A stretch of 64,000 bases of DNA from Defluviitaleaceae bacterium (GTDB taxonomy: Bacteria > Bacillota > Clostridia > Lachnospirales > WQUN01), in NCBI GenBank assembly GCA_009786925.1, contig WRGY01000127.1, positions 62,001-126,000 of the forward strand. The letters are read 5' to 3'. The position numbers and the translations under genes were made by a program. Of this stretch, positions 30,039-39,962 are shown piece after piece (positions within the stretch are counted from its first letter, which is position 1; every line of letters begins with the position of its first letter). Under the pieces are notes generated by a model. That model worked only from the letters and a program-made list of their open reading frames with translations, ran no database searches and was not told where the DNA came from.

Positions 30039-30620
30039 CTAAACAGCCACTGTCTCCTTACTAAAAGCAGGTGTTGCTTCAAGCTCGGCAAGGGCTTCAG
30101 AAAATAACTTATCGTGAGCATTCTTATCTATGGTAGCAGAAATCAATTTTGCCGCCATATCAGTAGAGATATCAACGATTGCCTGATGTACCGCACCTTT
30201 GGTTTGCTCCAACTCGGTAGCGATGTCACGGCTTGCGCGTTCTTTTACATCTTGAGCCTCTGCTTTTGCAGTTTCAAGAATCTGGTCGCGCTTTTCGCCA
30301 GCTTGTTTGCGCGCCTCGTCAAGAATCGCGTTGCGCTCAACTTCAATATCTTTTACTTTCTGCTCATACTGTGTTTTCAGTTCTTCCGCTGTCGCTTTGT
30401 TTTGTGCGGCATCTTTTATATCACCCTCTACGCGGTCTGCGCGAGCCTGCAGAACTCTCCTTACTGGCTTATAAAGCAAATATGTTAGGAGTGCAGCGGT
30501 AATTAAAAAGTTTAGCAGGTTAGGCAACATATCCACGAACATTTGTAAATCCATGTCCAAGAGTGGCCTATAACGATTTGCAGTAAGAATAAATAAGAAT
30601 TGAGGATTCAATTGAACCAT
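30039..30620 (-). CDS. atpF: F0 ATP synthase b subunit
   Basis: N-terminal TM then long charged helix; start probably 30551. Confidence 0.9.
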   Translation of the reverse strand: MVQLNPQFLFILTANRYRPLLDMDLQMFVDMLPNLLNFLITAALLTYLLYKPVRRVLQARADRVEGDIKDAAQNKATAEELKTQYEQKVKDIEVERNAILDEARKQAGEKRDQILETAKAEAQDVKERASRDIATELEQTKGAVHQAIVDISTDMAAKLISATIDKNAHDKLFSEALAELEATPAFSKETVAV

Positions 30621-30630
30621 CCTCTCAATT

Positions 30631-30948
30631 TTAACCTAAAAATGGCAAGATTGCTGCGCCTATTTGTTGTGGCACTGACAGCACATCAAGATGAGCGTTG
30701 ATTAGCGGGTTTACGAAAATCAACAGGAAAGAAATTAACAGACCATAAACACCTGCTGTTTCTGCAAAACCACAACCGATAAACATCGTTGTAGAGATAG
30801 AACCCTTTGCTTCCGGTTGACGTGCAATTGCTGCTACGGCATTGGCGGCAACGTTACCTTGCCCGATTGAACAGAAAATACCGTTTAGTAGTGCAATTGC
30901 GGCAGCAATATGAGACATTGCTATGGCAAATGCCAAAGGATGATACAT
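30631..30948 (-). CDS. atpE: F0 ATP synthase c subunit
   Basis: GQGNVAANAVAAIARQPEAKGSISTTMFIGCGFAETAGVYGLLISFLLIFVNPL. Confidence 0.95.
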   Translation of the reverse strand: MYHPLAFAIAMSHIAAAIALLNGIFCSIGQGNVAANAVAAIARQPEAKGSISTTMFIGCGFAETAGVYGLLISFLLIFVNPLINAHLDVLSVPQQIGAAILPFLG

Positions 30949-31006
30949 AGTAATTCCTCCTAAAAATTATTTATCTTAATCAGATGCCCACATCAAATAG
31001 TGGCTA

Positions 31007-31696
31007 TTAACTCTCCGCAGCTACGCCCACAAATGTAAGGCTAAGCACGGTGAAAATAACCGCCTGAAGGGCACCAGAAGCAAGATCGAAGTACATATGC
31101 AGTGCTACCGGTAAAACAAACTGTGCAATTATAGGCGCGATACCATAAAGCAATGACAAAAGTATCATACCACCCAAGATGTTACCAAACAAACGGAAGC
31201 TCAGTGAAATCGGCCTTGCAAGCTCACCCATAATATTTAATGGCGCGAACACAAACACCGGCTCTAAGAAAATACCCTTCAAATAAGCTTTTGGTCTGTG
31301 GCGTATGCCTGCGTACTGTATAAGGAAGAAAGTTGTAAGAGCCAATGGAAAAGTCATGCCCCAGTCAGCCGTAGGTGGACGCAAACCAGTTATACCTATC
31401 AAGTTTGAAATAACCAAAAAAGCAAACAAAGAGAAAAACCATGGGGCAAAATACGCTACCGTATCATTGGAATTACCCCTGAAAAATTTTCCCCATGCAT
31501 CTACGCACATCTCAATTACATTCTGCAAACCTGTTGGCCTATCCATAGGGTTCCATTTGTTTGATTTTATACGCACAACAACAGCAAGGATAAGAAGCAA
31601 ACCCATGACTATCCATGTGTTTCTTGTTGTTTCTGTAACCAAAAACTCAATTGTTTCATTGACTCTAAAACTGGCGAAGACACTTATATCAAACAT
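31007..31696 (-). CDS. atpB: F0 ATP synthase a subunit
   Basis: VFAPLNIMGELARPISLSFRLFGNILGGMILLSLL. Confidence 0.95.
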   Translation of the reverse strand: MFDISVFASFRVNETIEFLVTETTRNTWIVMGLLLILAVVVRIKSNKWNPMDRPTGLQNVIEMCVDAWGKFFRGNSNDTVAYFAPWFFSLFAFLVISNLIGITGLRPPTADWGMTFPLALTTFFLIQYAGIRHRPKAYLKGIFLEPVFVFAPLNIMGELARPISLSFRLFGNILGGMILLSLLYGIAPIIAQFVLPVALHMYFDLASGALQAVIFTVLSLTFVGVAAES

Positions 31697-31725
31697 AACT
31701 AAATTGCCCCCCCATTATCTCTTTT

Positions 31726-32319
31726 TTATTCGTCGGCCAAGCGTGTGTCGTCCTCTGCTGCGCCGATTGTGTTTAGTTCATCAATTGCATCCTTAACGGC
31801 ATCACTGCTTTTTGTAGATGCGACCAAGATTTCATCATTGTCTTTTAATGCATCTCTCAAGAAAAACCGCATGGAATGAGCAGCTACAGGAAACGCAAAT
31901 ATTCCGAAAAATGCACCCATAAAATTTACATACATGGGATTACCGGCTTCGTTTTGAACATTGGCATGGAAATACCCTGCAAGAAACAACACCACACCCG
32001 CAACTGCAAGTCGTAACAAATACTGACCTTTTAAGTACATGGCGGCCGAACGCTCTTCGCGCTTTAGTGAATTAATAACGGCACGCTTCATCAAAACAAT
32101 TTTTATGACATTAACCGTAAGTGCAAACAAAACTCCTACAGAAAAAGGTATTGTATCTGCGGTTGTAGCTCTTCCATTAACACCCAGTACAGTAGCCATC
32201 AGGGTAGTCTCGCCAGATATGGACGCGAATAAAAAATAACTAACAGCCGCAATTATCGCACTAAGAACAACAATAACAATTATCATCTTGCCAGCGACTG
32301 CATCCATGGAGTATTCCAT
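31726..32319 (-). CDS. ATP synthase subunit I-like membrane protein
   Basis: Hydrophobic protein between the atpZ-like and atpB genes. Confidence 0.65.
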   Translation of the reverse strand: MEYSMDAVAGKMIIVIVVLSAIIAAVSYFLFASISGETTLMATVLGVNGRATTADTIPFSVGVLFALTVNVIKIVLMKRAVINSLKREERSAAMYLKGQYLLRLAVAGVVLFLAGYFHANVQNEAGNPMYVNFMGAFFGIFAFPVAAHSMRFFLRDALKDNDEILVASTKSSDAVKDAIDELNTIGAAEDDTRLADE

Positions 32320-32343
32320 TTACACGCCCCTAATGGTACTTTT

Positions 32344-32574
32344 TTAAAACTTTTTTGCTATATCAAACATCGACTTAAAAGCCGCCATACAACCGATAAT
32401 TGAAAAAACAATAACAAGCCAAGGGTCTGTACCAAACCTATTATCCAAAAACATCCCAAGCAAAACGCCCATCAACACACATACTGCCATGGTGACTGCT
32501 ATATGCGTCATATAACCTATAGCACGCGCGATATTTTTTCTGTCCTGCTTGGTAATTTTCGAATACTTTTCCAT
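32344..32574 (-). CDS. AtpZ/AtpI-family protein
   Basis: MEKYSKITKQDRKNIARAIGYMTHIAVTMAVCVLMGVLLGMFLDNRFGTDPWLVIVFSIIGCMAAFKSMFDIAKKF; ORF-track start is 32634. Confidence 0.8.
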   Translation of the reverse strand: MEKYSKITKQDRKNIARAIGYMTHIAVTMAVCVLMGVLLGMFLDNRFGTDPWLVIVFSIIGCMAAFKSMFDIAKKF

Positions 32575-32669
32575 ATGGCTCCCTATAGTCCCGCGACGGA
32601 CTTTAAAAAATTCAACAGGGCTATGATACCACATCTTTCAAATTGGTATATAAAGATTTTGTTAATTTT

Positions 32670-33395
32670 TTACGACTCATCAGCCAATGCATTTTTTAAT
32701 GACTGCAAGACTTTCTTCTCTATGCGCGAAACCTGCACCTGGGATACGCCAATTGCTTTTGCGACTTCCATCTGGGTTTTGTCTTGGAAATACCGCAAAA
32801 CTATCACTTGTCGTTCCTTTGGTTTTAGGCGTTCGATTAGCTGTTTTAGGGCAAGTATATTTATATTTTGGTCTTTATCCTCCATGTTTTGCGCGACTTT
32901 GTCTATAAGAAAGATTGGACTGCCATCGCCTTGGTAAATTGTAGCATGTAAAGATTCCACGTCCGTAGTCGCCTCGTTTGCAACGATTATTTCTTCTGCT
33001 GTGACACCTATTTCTGCTGCTAGTTCCCCAATAGTAGGTTGTCGTCCGTTTTTTGCAGTCAGCATTTCAGTGGCATACCGGGCTTTTGTCGCAAGTTCTT
33101 TCATGGGACGAGATACTTTTATTATACCGTCATCACGCAAGAAACGCTTTATTTCGCCAATTATCATGGGGATGGCATATGTGGAAAATTTCACATCAAA
33201 AGAAGAATCAAATTTTCGGATACATTTAAGAAGCCCTATCGCGCCAATTTGGAAAAGGTCGTCAGGCTCATAACCGCGCTTTGTAAATTTTTTTACGACA
33301 GACCATATAAGCCCGCTGTTTTCTTTTATCAGCCGCTCTGCCGCATCGTTGTCGCCTTCCTGGGCGCGAGCAATTAGTGCCAAAATTTCTGTCAT
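32670..33395 (-). CDS. sigF: RNA polymerase sporulation sigma factor SigF
   Basis: LIWSVVKKFTKRGYEPDDLFQIGAIGLLKCIRKFDSSFDVKFSTYAIPMIIGEIKRFLRDDGIIKVSRPMKEL; spoIIA operon context. Confidence 0.95.
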   Translation of the reverse strand: MTEILALIARAQEGDNDAAERLIKENSGLIWSVVKKFTKRGYEPDDLFQIGAIGLLKCIRKFDSSFDVKFSTYAIPMIIGEIKRFLRDDGIIKVSRPMKELATKARYATEMLTAKNGRQPTIGELAAEIGVTAEEIIVANEATTDVESLHATIYQGDGSPIFLIDKVAQNMEDKDQNINILALKQLIERLKPKERQVIVLRYFQDKTQMEVAKAIGVSQVQVSRIEKKVLQSLKNALADES

Positions 33396-33817
33396 TGCTG
33401 TTCCCCTAGTTCTTTTGCCAATGTTATTGTCGTGCCTTCGTCTTTTTTGGAACTAACTTCTACTTCATCCATAAACGACTCCATTACTGTAAAACCGAGA
33501 CCGGAACGTTCCATCTCCGGCTTTGTTGTAAAAAGCGGCTCCTTTGCGGCCTCTATGTCTTCGATACCTATACCGCGGTCACTTATTTGTGCTTTTATTT
33601 TTCTGTTATCGGACGAAAGGGTAAGCGTAACAAATTCGCCGTCACGCTTATCCCCATAGCCATGAATGATTGCATTTGTTACTGCTTCTGATACCGCTGT
33701 TTTAAACTCCGTAAGTTGCTCCAACGTCGGGTCAAACTTTGCTATAAATGTAGATGCAACAACTCGCGCCATTGCTACGTTTTCTGGCAAGGCTTCCATT
33801 TCCAATTTTATCATCAC
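33392..33817 (-). CDS. spoIIAB: Anti-sigma F factor SpoIIAB
   Basis: GHKL kinase motifs EAVTNAIIHGY, DRGIGIEDIE, RSGLGFTVMESFMD. Confidence 0.95.
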   Translation of the reverse strand: MMIKLEMEALPENVAMARVVASTFIAKFDPTLEQLTEFKTAVSEAVTNAIIHGYGDKRDGEFVTLTLSSDNRKIKAQISDRGIGIEDIEAAKEPLFTTKPEMERSGLGFTVMESFMDEVEVSSKKDEGTTITLAKELGEQQ

Positions 33818-34155
33818 ATGCTACCCCCATGCTTTTTTATTGCTTCTTCCAAGCTGTTTTCGTGTGTTATTATTTTTGCGAGACCCGACATGTTAAAAAG
33901 TTTCATCACTGCCTCACTCATATTTGAGAGTACAAGTTTTCCGCCCATGGATTCTGCCTTCTTGTAACGACCTATAAACATTCCGATTCCCGAAGAATCC
34001 ATGAATGTTACCTCCCCCATGTTAAATATAATGTGACGGCATGAAGATTTTTCGAAGGCCGAGTCTATCTGCACGCGCAATCTCTCTGCCGCGTGGTGGT
34101 CTATTTCGCCCATAAGCGCAACGACCAGGACTTTCCCTTTGATTTGTATATCCAT
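33814..34155 (-). CDS. spoIIAA: Anti-sigma F factor antagonist SpoIIAA
   Basis: STAS domain with FMDSSGIGMFIGRYK; start MDIQIKG; ORF-track extension to 34338 unlikely. Confidence 0.93.
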   Translation of the reverse strand: MDIQIKGKVLVVALMGEIDHHAAERLRVQIDSAFEKSSCRHIIFNMGEVTFMDSSGIGMFIGRYKKAESMGGKLVLSNMSEAVMKLFNMSGLAKIITHENSLEEAIKKHGGSM

Positions 34156-34220
34156 ACTTTCTCCTTCCAAAAAATGTAAATTACTCGTACTATAAATTAA
34201 AAATCTTTTGTGTGCAAGTG

Positions 34221-34249
34221 TTGATTTTTTATATGTTCTGGAATATAAT
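34221..34249 (+). promoter_or_regulatory. Candidate sigma-A promoter for the FliD-like gene
   Basis: TTGATT-N17-TATAAT. Confidence 0.6.
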
Positions 34250-34308
34250 ACAAATAAATTGACAAAGTTTAAGATTTTGTCACAAAACCATGGAGGGGGG
34301 AAGCAAAT

Positions 34309-35541
34309 ATGAACATTCGCATGATGGCACAAAGCCAACTAGCACAAGGCGGTTTTAACGTTAGCGGCCGTTCTAATATTTACGACTGGTCAAGAAACCT
34401 TAACAACCGCATTAATTCACCTGACAGGGAGTCAAATACTTCTGCTTCCAATGAAACAGTAGTAGCAGGAAACAACATTCAAAATGCACTTGATGCATTG
34501 CAAGGTGCAGGGGGCGCACTGACAGGACGCACATCCGACGCAGAAGTCGCCACCGTACGTGTGGACAACGACCGTTTGCTTGCCGCCACACCACCGCGTG
34601 ACATGAGAGTGGAAGTCCAGCAACTCGCCGCAGCACAAGCCAATGCGGGCGAAGCCCTGAATCACAATTATCGCTCTACAGGTACAGGCAATTTTACATT
34701 TGCCATAGAATCCTCTGACGGAAGAAACCATACGTTTAACATAAACATAGAAGCTTCCGACAGTAATGAGGATATACAACGTCGCATGGTAGAAGCAATT
34801 AACGCTCGCCGTGAATCTACGGGCGTAATGGCATCTGTTGCCTCTGAAGGCACAGGCGACAACCGCACAACAGCACTTACGCTGGAATCTACACTCACCG
34901 GCTCAAATAACCGCTTTACGGTAAGAGATGTACAAGGCGACCTTGCCGAAACAATGGGTGTAACCACCGTCAGCCGCCAAGGCCAGAACGCCGTATTTAC
35001 CGTTAATGGTGCGCAACATGTTTCTCAATCAAATGAAGTTGAACTCCAAAGAGGAGTACATCTTACATTACAAGGCGTAGGTGTAGGTGAAAACGGCACA
35101 GATATTACATTTGCACGCGGCTCACAAGAATCCGTTGCCGCCGCTACCAACTTAGTAAACGCATTAAATAACGCACTCGGCAGCATAAACACAAATGCGG
35201 GTCGCGGCAATCAACGCATGGTGTCTGACATCCAAGGCATGAACCGTACTTTCGCATCAGCCCTGCGCAATGTAGGTATAAATGTGGAAAGCAATGGCCG
35301 TCTGACCATTGACCAAGAGCGTTTGCAACGCGCCGCAGAAGATGGAAGCTTGGGTCGCATGTTTGACTCAAACAGCAATTCTGGATTTGCTGCACGCGCC
35401 GGCAGAATCGCCAACAATGCTTCTTCTGGCTCGTACAGGAACACCGACCGACCCGCACCCGTACAAGTTACCTCGCCTAACAATATGTTCGACTTTGGTA
35501 ACGCGGGCAACTCTTGGAACATGATGAGCTTATTTGTGTAA
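34309..35541 (+). CDS. FliD-like (flagellar cap-related) protein, orphan
   Basis: VFTVNGAQHVSQSNEVELQRGVHLTLQGVGVG...NVGINVESNGRLTIDQERLQRAAEDGSLGRMF resembles FliD central and C-terminal motifs; RBS ggagggg. Confidence 0.6.
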   Translation: MNIRMMAQSQLAQGGFNVSGRSNIYDWSRNLNNRINSPDRESNTSASNETVVAGNNIQNALDALQGAGGALTGRTSDAEVATVRVDNDRLLAATPPRDMRVEVQQLAAAQANAGEALNHNYRSTGTGNFTFAIESSDGRNHTFNINIEASDSNEDIQRRMVEAINARRESTGVMASVASEGTGDNRTTALTLESTLTGSNNRFTVRDVQGDLAETMGVTTVSRQGQNAVFTVNGAQHVSQSNEVELQRGVHLTLQGVGVGENGTDITFARGSQESVAAATNLVNALNNALGSINTNAGRGNQRMVSDIQGMNRTFASALRNVGINVESNGRLTIDQERLQRAAEDGSLGRMFDSNSNSGFAARAGRIANNASSGSYRNTDRPAPVQVTSPNNMFDFGNAGNSWNMMSLFV

Positions 35542-35565
35542 AAATAATATTTTTTAATCAGAGTA

Positions 35566-35615
35566 ACGCGGGAGCTTGCTTTCGGATGACAATCCGAGCA
35601 GGCTCCCGCGTTTTT
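35566..35615 (+). terminator. Rho-independent terminator after FliD-like gene
   Basis: ACGCGGGAGC...GCTCCCGCGT-TTTT. Confidence 0.85.
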
Positions 35616-35645
35616 AGTTAATACATTTTGATAGTATAAGCTCGT

Positions 35646-35674
35646 TTGACTTCCCAAAACTGCCAAGTTATAAT
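35646..35674 (+). promoter_or_regulatory. Candidate sigma-A promoter for nrdDG
   Basis: TTGACT-N17-TATAAT. Confidence 0.6.
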
Positions 35675-35712
35675 TGTGACAAATGTTTGGAAAATGTCCG
35701 AGGAGGCGAAAA

Positions 35713-37833
35713 ATGCAATCAATAGTAAAGCGTGATAATGTTGAAGTTCCGTTTGATACAGGCAAGATAGCTGCTTGTATAGACAAGGCTTTTGAAGCAA
35801 CAGGGGGATATGTAGGCGACGGAAAACGTGTGTCTTTCGAGCTTACGCTAAAAGTACTCAATAAATTAGAAGAGCAATTTGCAGACACATCCTTTACAGT
35901 AGAAAACGTACAAGACCTTGTAGAAAACGTACTCATCGAAGGCGGCTATACAAAAGTAGCGAAGGCATATATTTTATACCGCCAAAAGCGCACTGCTATA
36001 CGTGAGGCGCGTAGTGAATTGATGGATGCAGTAGCCGAAATCGTTAGAGAGACAAATCGTGACAACGCGAATGTCGGAAATTCTCCCTCGGCAAAAGTAT
36101 TACAAATTTCTGAGGCGGCATCCAAGAGTTATTATCTAAACCGTGTCCTTCCCGCAGAAGAAAGAACATCCCACCTAAACGGCGACATCTACATACAAGA
36201 TTTATCTTGGTATGGGAAAACCCTGACGTGTCTGCAAATACCGCTGGGCCGCTTGCTAAAAAACGGATTTAACAACGGACACGGCTCTATCCGTTCGCCA
36301 AAAAACATACGCTCGGCCGGTGCGCTCGCAGCAATTATTTTGCAGAGCAACCAAAATGACATGCATGGCGGACAAAGCTATGCTTCTTTCGATAAAGACA
36401 TGGCTCCATATGTAGAAATCGAGCGCAAGCGACAAGAAAAAAATCTGCGAGAGAATTTGGACACACTGGGCGTGACAGCAAACGAAGACGAAATCAAAAC
36501 ACTGGTGGACAAGCATACCTACCACGAGACCTTCCAAGCAATGGAGGCCTTTATATATAACCTGAACACAATGCATTCGCGGGCGGGAGCGCAGGTGCCG
36601 TTTTCCAGTATCAATCTCGGCACAGACACGACCCCTGGCGGACGCATGATTATCAAATGCTTCTTAGAGGCCTATGAAAAAGGTCTGGGCAAAGGCGAAA
36701 CCCCTATTTTCCCCAACTTGATATTTAAACTAAAGTACGGAATAAACTTTGATGTTGATGACCCAAATTATGACCTCTTCCAAATTGCCATGCGTGTGGC
36801 ATGCAAGCGACTCTTCCCGACGTTTTCATTCTTGGACGCGAGCTTTAACAGTTGCTTCGGTGACGAAGAAGTGGCGTACATGGGCTGCCGCACCCGCGTA
36901 ATCGGTAATGTTGATAAAGACTCAGAAGTCACCGACGGCCGCGGAAATCTTAGCTTTACCTCTATAAACCTAGTGCGCCTCGGTATCCGAGCAGGCAACG
37001 ATATTGGTAAGTTTTACCGCCTCTTAGATGAAACAATGGAAAAAGCGGTGAAACAGTTGCTCACGCGATATAATCTGCAAAAAAACTTGCGTGTGCTGGA
37101 TTTTCCGTTCCTCATGGGGCAACATCTTTATCACGATAGCGAAGGATTAAAACAGACTGACACCATAGAAAAAGCAATAAAACATGGCACCCTAAGTATA
37201 GGATTTATTGGGCTTGCCGAGTGCCTCGTGGCACTCACAGGCAACCACCACGGTGAAAATGCAGGGTCACAAGCACAGGGCATTTCTATAGTGAGCTATA
37301 TGCGCCGGATTTGTGACGAGGCAAGCTTAAAATATGGGCTTAATTTTTCTCTGCTCGCTACACCCGCCGAACAATTAAGCGGAAAGTTTACCGCATTGGA
37401 TGTAGAGAAATACGGCTCGCTGCCCGGCATAACCGATAAAAAGTGGTATACCAACTCTTTCCACGTACCTGTGGAATGTAAAATCACTGCCTTGGAAAAA
37501 ATAGCAATCGAAGGTGTATATCATCAATACTGCAATGCGGGGCACATTTCGTATGTAGAGTTTGCTTCTGCACCGGGACAAAACATCGAAGCCTTCGAAA
37601 ATGTAATCCGCGCCATGGCAGAAGCCGACATGGGCTATGGAGCAGTCAACTTTCCACTCGACATCTGCCGCGAATGTGGAAAACAAGGCCTTCATAACGA
37701 AGAAAAATGCACAGGATGTGGCAGTACGGACATAAGCCGCGTCCGTAGAATAACAGGCTACCTTTCTACTTTAGATAGGTTTAATGACAGCAAATTGGCG
37801 GAAGAGCATAACCGCGTAAACCATGAGGAGTAA
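35713..37833 (+). CDS. nrdD: Anaerobic ribonucleoside-triphosphate reductase
   Basis: N-terminal ATP-cone, C-terminal zinc cysteines CRECGKQGLHNEEKCTGCGS and glycyl-radical region RRITGYLS; ORF-track start is 35683. Confidence 0.95.
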   Translation: MQSIVKRDNVEVPFDTGKIAACIDKAFEATGGYVGDGKRVSFELTLKVLNKLEEQFADTSFTVENVQDLVENVLIEGGYTKVAKAYILYRQKRTAIREARSELMDAVAEIVRETNRDNANVGNSPSAKVLQISEAASKSYYLNRVLPAEERTSHLNGDIYIQDLSWYGKTLTCLQIPLGRLLKNGFNNGHGSIRSPKNIRSAGALAAIILQSNQNDMHGGQSYASFDKDMAPYVEIERKRQEKNLRENLDTLGVTANEDEIKTLVDKHTYHETFQAMEAFIYNLNTMHSRAGAQVPFSSINLGTDTTPGGRMIIKCFLEAYEKGLGKGETPIFPNLIFKLKYGINFDVDDPNYDLFQIAMRVACKRLFPTFSFLDASFNSCFGDEEVAYMGCRTRVIGNVDKDSEVTDGRGNLSFTSINLVRLGIRAGNDIGKFYRLLDETMEKAVKQLLTRYNLQKNLRVLDFPFLMGQHLYHDSEGLKQTDTIEKAIKHGTLSIGFIGLAECLVALTGNHHGENAGSQAQGISIVSYMRRICDEASLKYGLNFSLLATPAEQLSGKFTALDVEKYGSLPGITDKKWYTNSFHVPVECKITALEKIAIEGVYHQYCNAGHISYVEFASAPGQNIEAFENVIRAMAEADMGYGAVNFPLDICRECGKQGLHNEEKCTGCGSTDISRVRRITGYLSTLDRFNDSKLAEEHNRVNHEE

Positions 37834-37836
37834 ACT

Positions 37837-38346
37837 TTGAGAATAGCAGGTATCACATATGAATCTTTGGCAGACGGACCCGGCATACGTGTGGTTATTT
37901 TTGTGCAGGGTTGCGACTTGGGTTGCCCGGAATGCCATAACCCCGACAGTCACTCAAAAACAGGCGGGCGCGAACATACCGTGCGTGAGGTAATCCGCAT
38001 GATACGCAAACCCGGTCCGGGACGTAAAATGGTAAAGGGTGTAACATTTTCCGGCGGTGAGCCATTTTTGCAAGCAGGTGACTGTGCGCAAATTGCATTC
38101 GAGGCAAAGCGGATTGGCTGGGATGTCACGACCTTCACAGGTCACACATATGAGGAGCTAATGGCACGCGAGGACGCGGACATACGCGCACTCCTTGACC
38201 TTACAGATTACCTTATAGACGGCCCATATATCCACGAAGAGCGCGACATCGGCTTGAAATTTCGTGGCTCTACAAATCAACGTCTAATTGACATGAATGC
38301 CACACGTAAGCAAAACGGTAAAATAAAATTGTATTATGGCAACTAA
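37837..38346 (+). CDS. nrdG: Anaerobic ribonucleotide reductase activating protein
   Basis: DGPGIRVVIFVQGCDLGCPECHNPDSH...GVTFSGGEPFLQA radical-SAM motifs. Confidence 0.95.
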   Translation: MRIAGITYESLADGPGIRVVIFVQGCDLGCPECHNPDSHSKTGGREHTVREVIRMIRKPGPGRKMVKGVTFSGGEPFLQAGDCAQIAFEAKRIGWDVTTFTGHTYEELMAREDADIRALLDLTDYLIDGPYIHEERDIGLKFRGSTNQRLIDMNATRKQNGKIKLYYGN

Positions 38347-38361
38347 AAAGGAGAAGAATAA

Positions 38362-39831
38362 ATGTTAAATGAATACTTGTCATCCAAACCACTAAATGAG
38401 CTAAATACAGAAATGCTAACATTCACTGCAAATCTGGAGATGGTAGCACGCGGTAATCCACAAATCGCAAAGAGCATATTGCAAGAGCTGATAGACCAAC
38501 GTAGTCATCTAAAGCTAATTGCCAGCGAAAACTACTGCTCCCTCTCCACCCAAAGTGCGATGGGCAACCTGCTCACTGACAAATACGCCGAAGGTTTTGT
38601 GGGCAACCGCTTTTATGCGGGATGTGACAATGTGGACAATATAGAGGCGATTGCCTGCGACGAAGCAAAAAGGCTCTTTGGGGCAGAACATGCCTATGTA
38701 CAGCCACATTCGGGTGCTGATGCTAATCTCGTGGCATTTTTGGCAGTATTGCGCAAGAAATTTCATACAACAGAAAATATCTTAAACCTTCCTAAGGACG
38801 AATGGGAAAAAATCCGCAAAGACATGGGCAATCAAAGGCTCCTTGGTATGGGTCTCTATTCTGGCGGACATCTCACTCACGGTTATAGACATAATGTCTC
38901 AGCACAACTTTTTGAGGTGTTTAATTACGATGTGAACGAAAACACAGGGTTGCTCGAATACGACAATCTTCGCAATATGTTACAGGAGGTAAAGCCTCTC
39001 ATCTTCCTGATTGGCTTTAGCGCGTATACGAGAAACATCGACTATTCCCTACTCCGTCAGTATGCAGACGAAGTCGGTGCGGTCATGGTCGTAGACATGG
39101 CGCATTTTGCAGGCCTCGTCGCGGGGGGTGCAATCTCGGGCAAATACAACCCCATCCCCTACGCAGACATCGTAACTACCACAACCCACAAAACCCTACG
39201 TGGACCGCGTGGCGGCATGGTGTTGTGCAAACAAGAATACGCCGAATTTGTGGACAAGGGCTGTCCGCATGTACTGGGAGGTCCCCTGCCACATGTGATG
39301 GCCGCAAAAGCTATCGCATTTAAAGAGGCAAACTCGCCTGAGTACAAAGCCTATGCAGCAAAGGTGGTCGAAAACTCCACCCATCTGGCCGCCACCCTTG
39401 TCACGAAAGGAATCCATGTACAGACAGGTGGCACTGACAACCACATAGTACTCGTTAACGTAGAAAAGCTGGGCATAACAGGTCGCCAGGCAGAACTGGC
39501 TCTTAGAGAATGTGGCCTAACCTTAAACCGCAACACCTTGCCGGGAGATAAGTATGGCCCATGGTATACCAGCGGACTACGTTTTGGTACACCTGCGACT
39601 ACCAGCTTGGGGATGGGCAAGCCCGAAATGGAAGAAATCGCCGACATCATAGCCACTACCCTAAAATCCATCACCGCCAACTTGGATAAAAATGGCAACA
39701 AATCCAAAGCAAAATACACGCTGGCAGAAAACGCAAAAGAAACAGCAATAAAACGTGTACACTCCTTGCTGGATAAATATGTACTTTACCCTGAAATAGA
39801 TGTAGAATTTTTGCAAAAAAACTTGAAATAG
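38362..39831 (+). CDS. glyA: Serine hydroxymethyltransferase (long form)
   Basis: LKLIASENYCS...LTDKYAEGFVGNRFYAGCDNVD...VDMAHFAGLVAGG...TTTTHKTLRGPRGGMVL. Confidence 0.93.
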   Translation: MLNEYLSSKPLNELNTEMLTFTANLEMVARGNPQIAKSILQELIDQRSHLKLIASENYCSLSTQSAMGNLLTDKYAEGFVGNRFYAGCDNVDNIEAIACDEAKRLFGAEHAYVQPHSGADANLVAFLAVLRKKFHTTENILNLPKDEWEKIRKDMGNQRLLGMGLYSGGHLTHGYRHNVSAQLFEVFNYDVNENTGLLEYDNLRNMLQEVKPLIFLIGFSAYTRNIDYSLLRQYADEVGAVMVVDMAHFAGLVAGGAISGKYNPIPYADIVTTTTHKTLRGPRGGMVLCKQEYAEFVDKGCPHVLGGPLPHVMAAKAIAFKEANSPEYKAYAAKVVENSTHLAATLVTKGIHVQTGGTDNHIVLVNVEKLGITGRQAELALRECGLTLNRNTLPGDKYGPWYTSGLRFGTPATTSLGMGKPEMEEIADIIATTLKSITANLDKNGNKSKAKYTLAENAKETAIKRVHSLLDKYVLYPEIDVEFLQKNLK

Positions 39832-39869
39832 CATTAAAATCATGATATACTCCCTGTCGTTGACCGTTT

Positions 39870-39949
39870 ACCCTCGTGGCGGAATTGGCAGACGCGCCAG
39901 ATTTAGGTTCTGGTGGGAGACCGTGCAGGTTCAAGTCCTGTTGAGGGTA
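39870..39949 (+). tRNA. tRNA-Leu (anticodon TAG)
   Basis: Acceptor ACCCTCG/TGAGGGT, anticodon stem CCAGA-TTTAGGT-TCTGG, T-arm GCAGG-TTCAAGT-CCTGT, 11-nt variable region; CCA not encoded. Confidence 0.92.
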
Positions 39950-39962
39950 GTGAAGTATTTTA

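Noticed and set aside
31707-31713. C7 tract between atpI-like and atpB genes as a phase-variation site
   Set aside because: Intergenic and short; no promoter element recognised around it.
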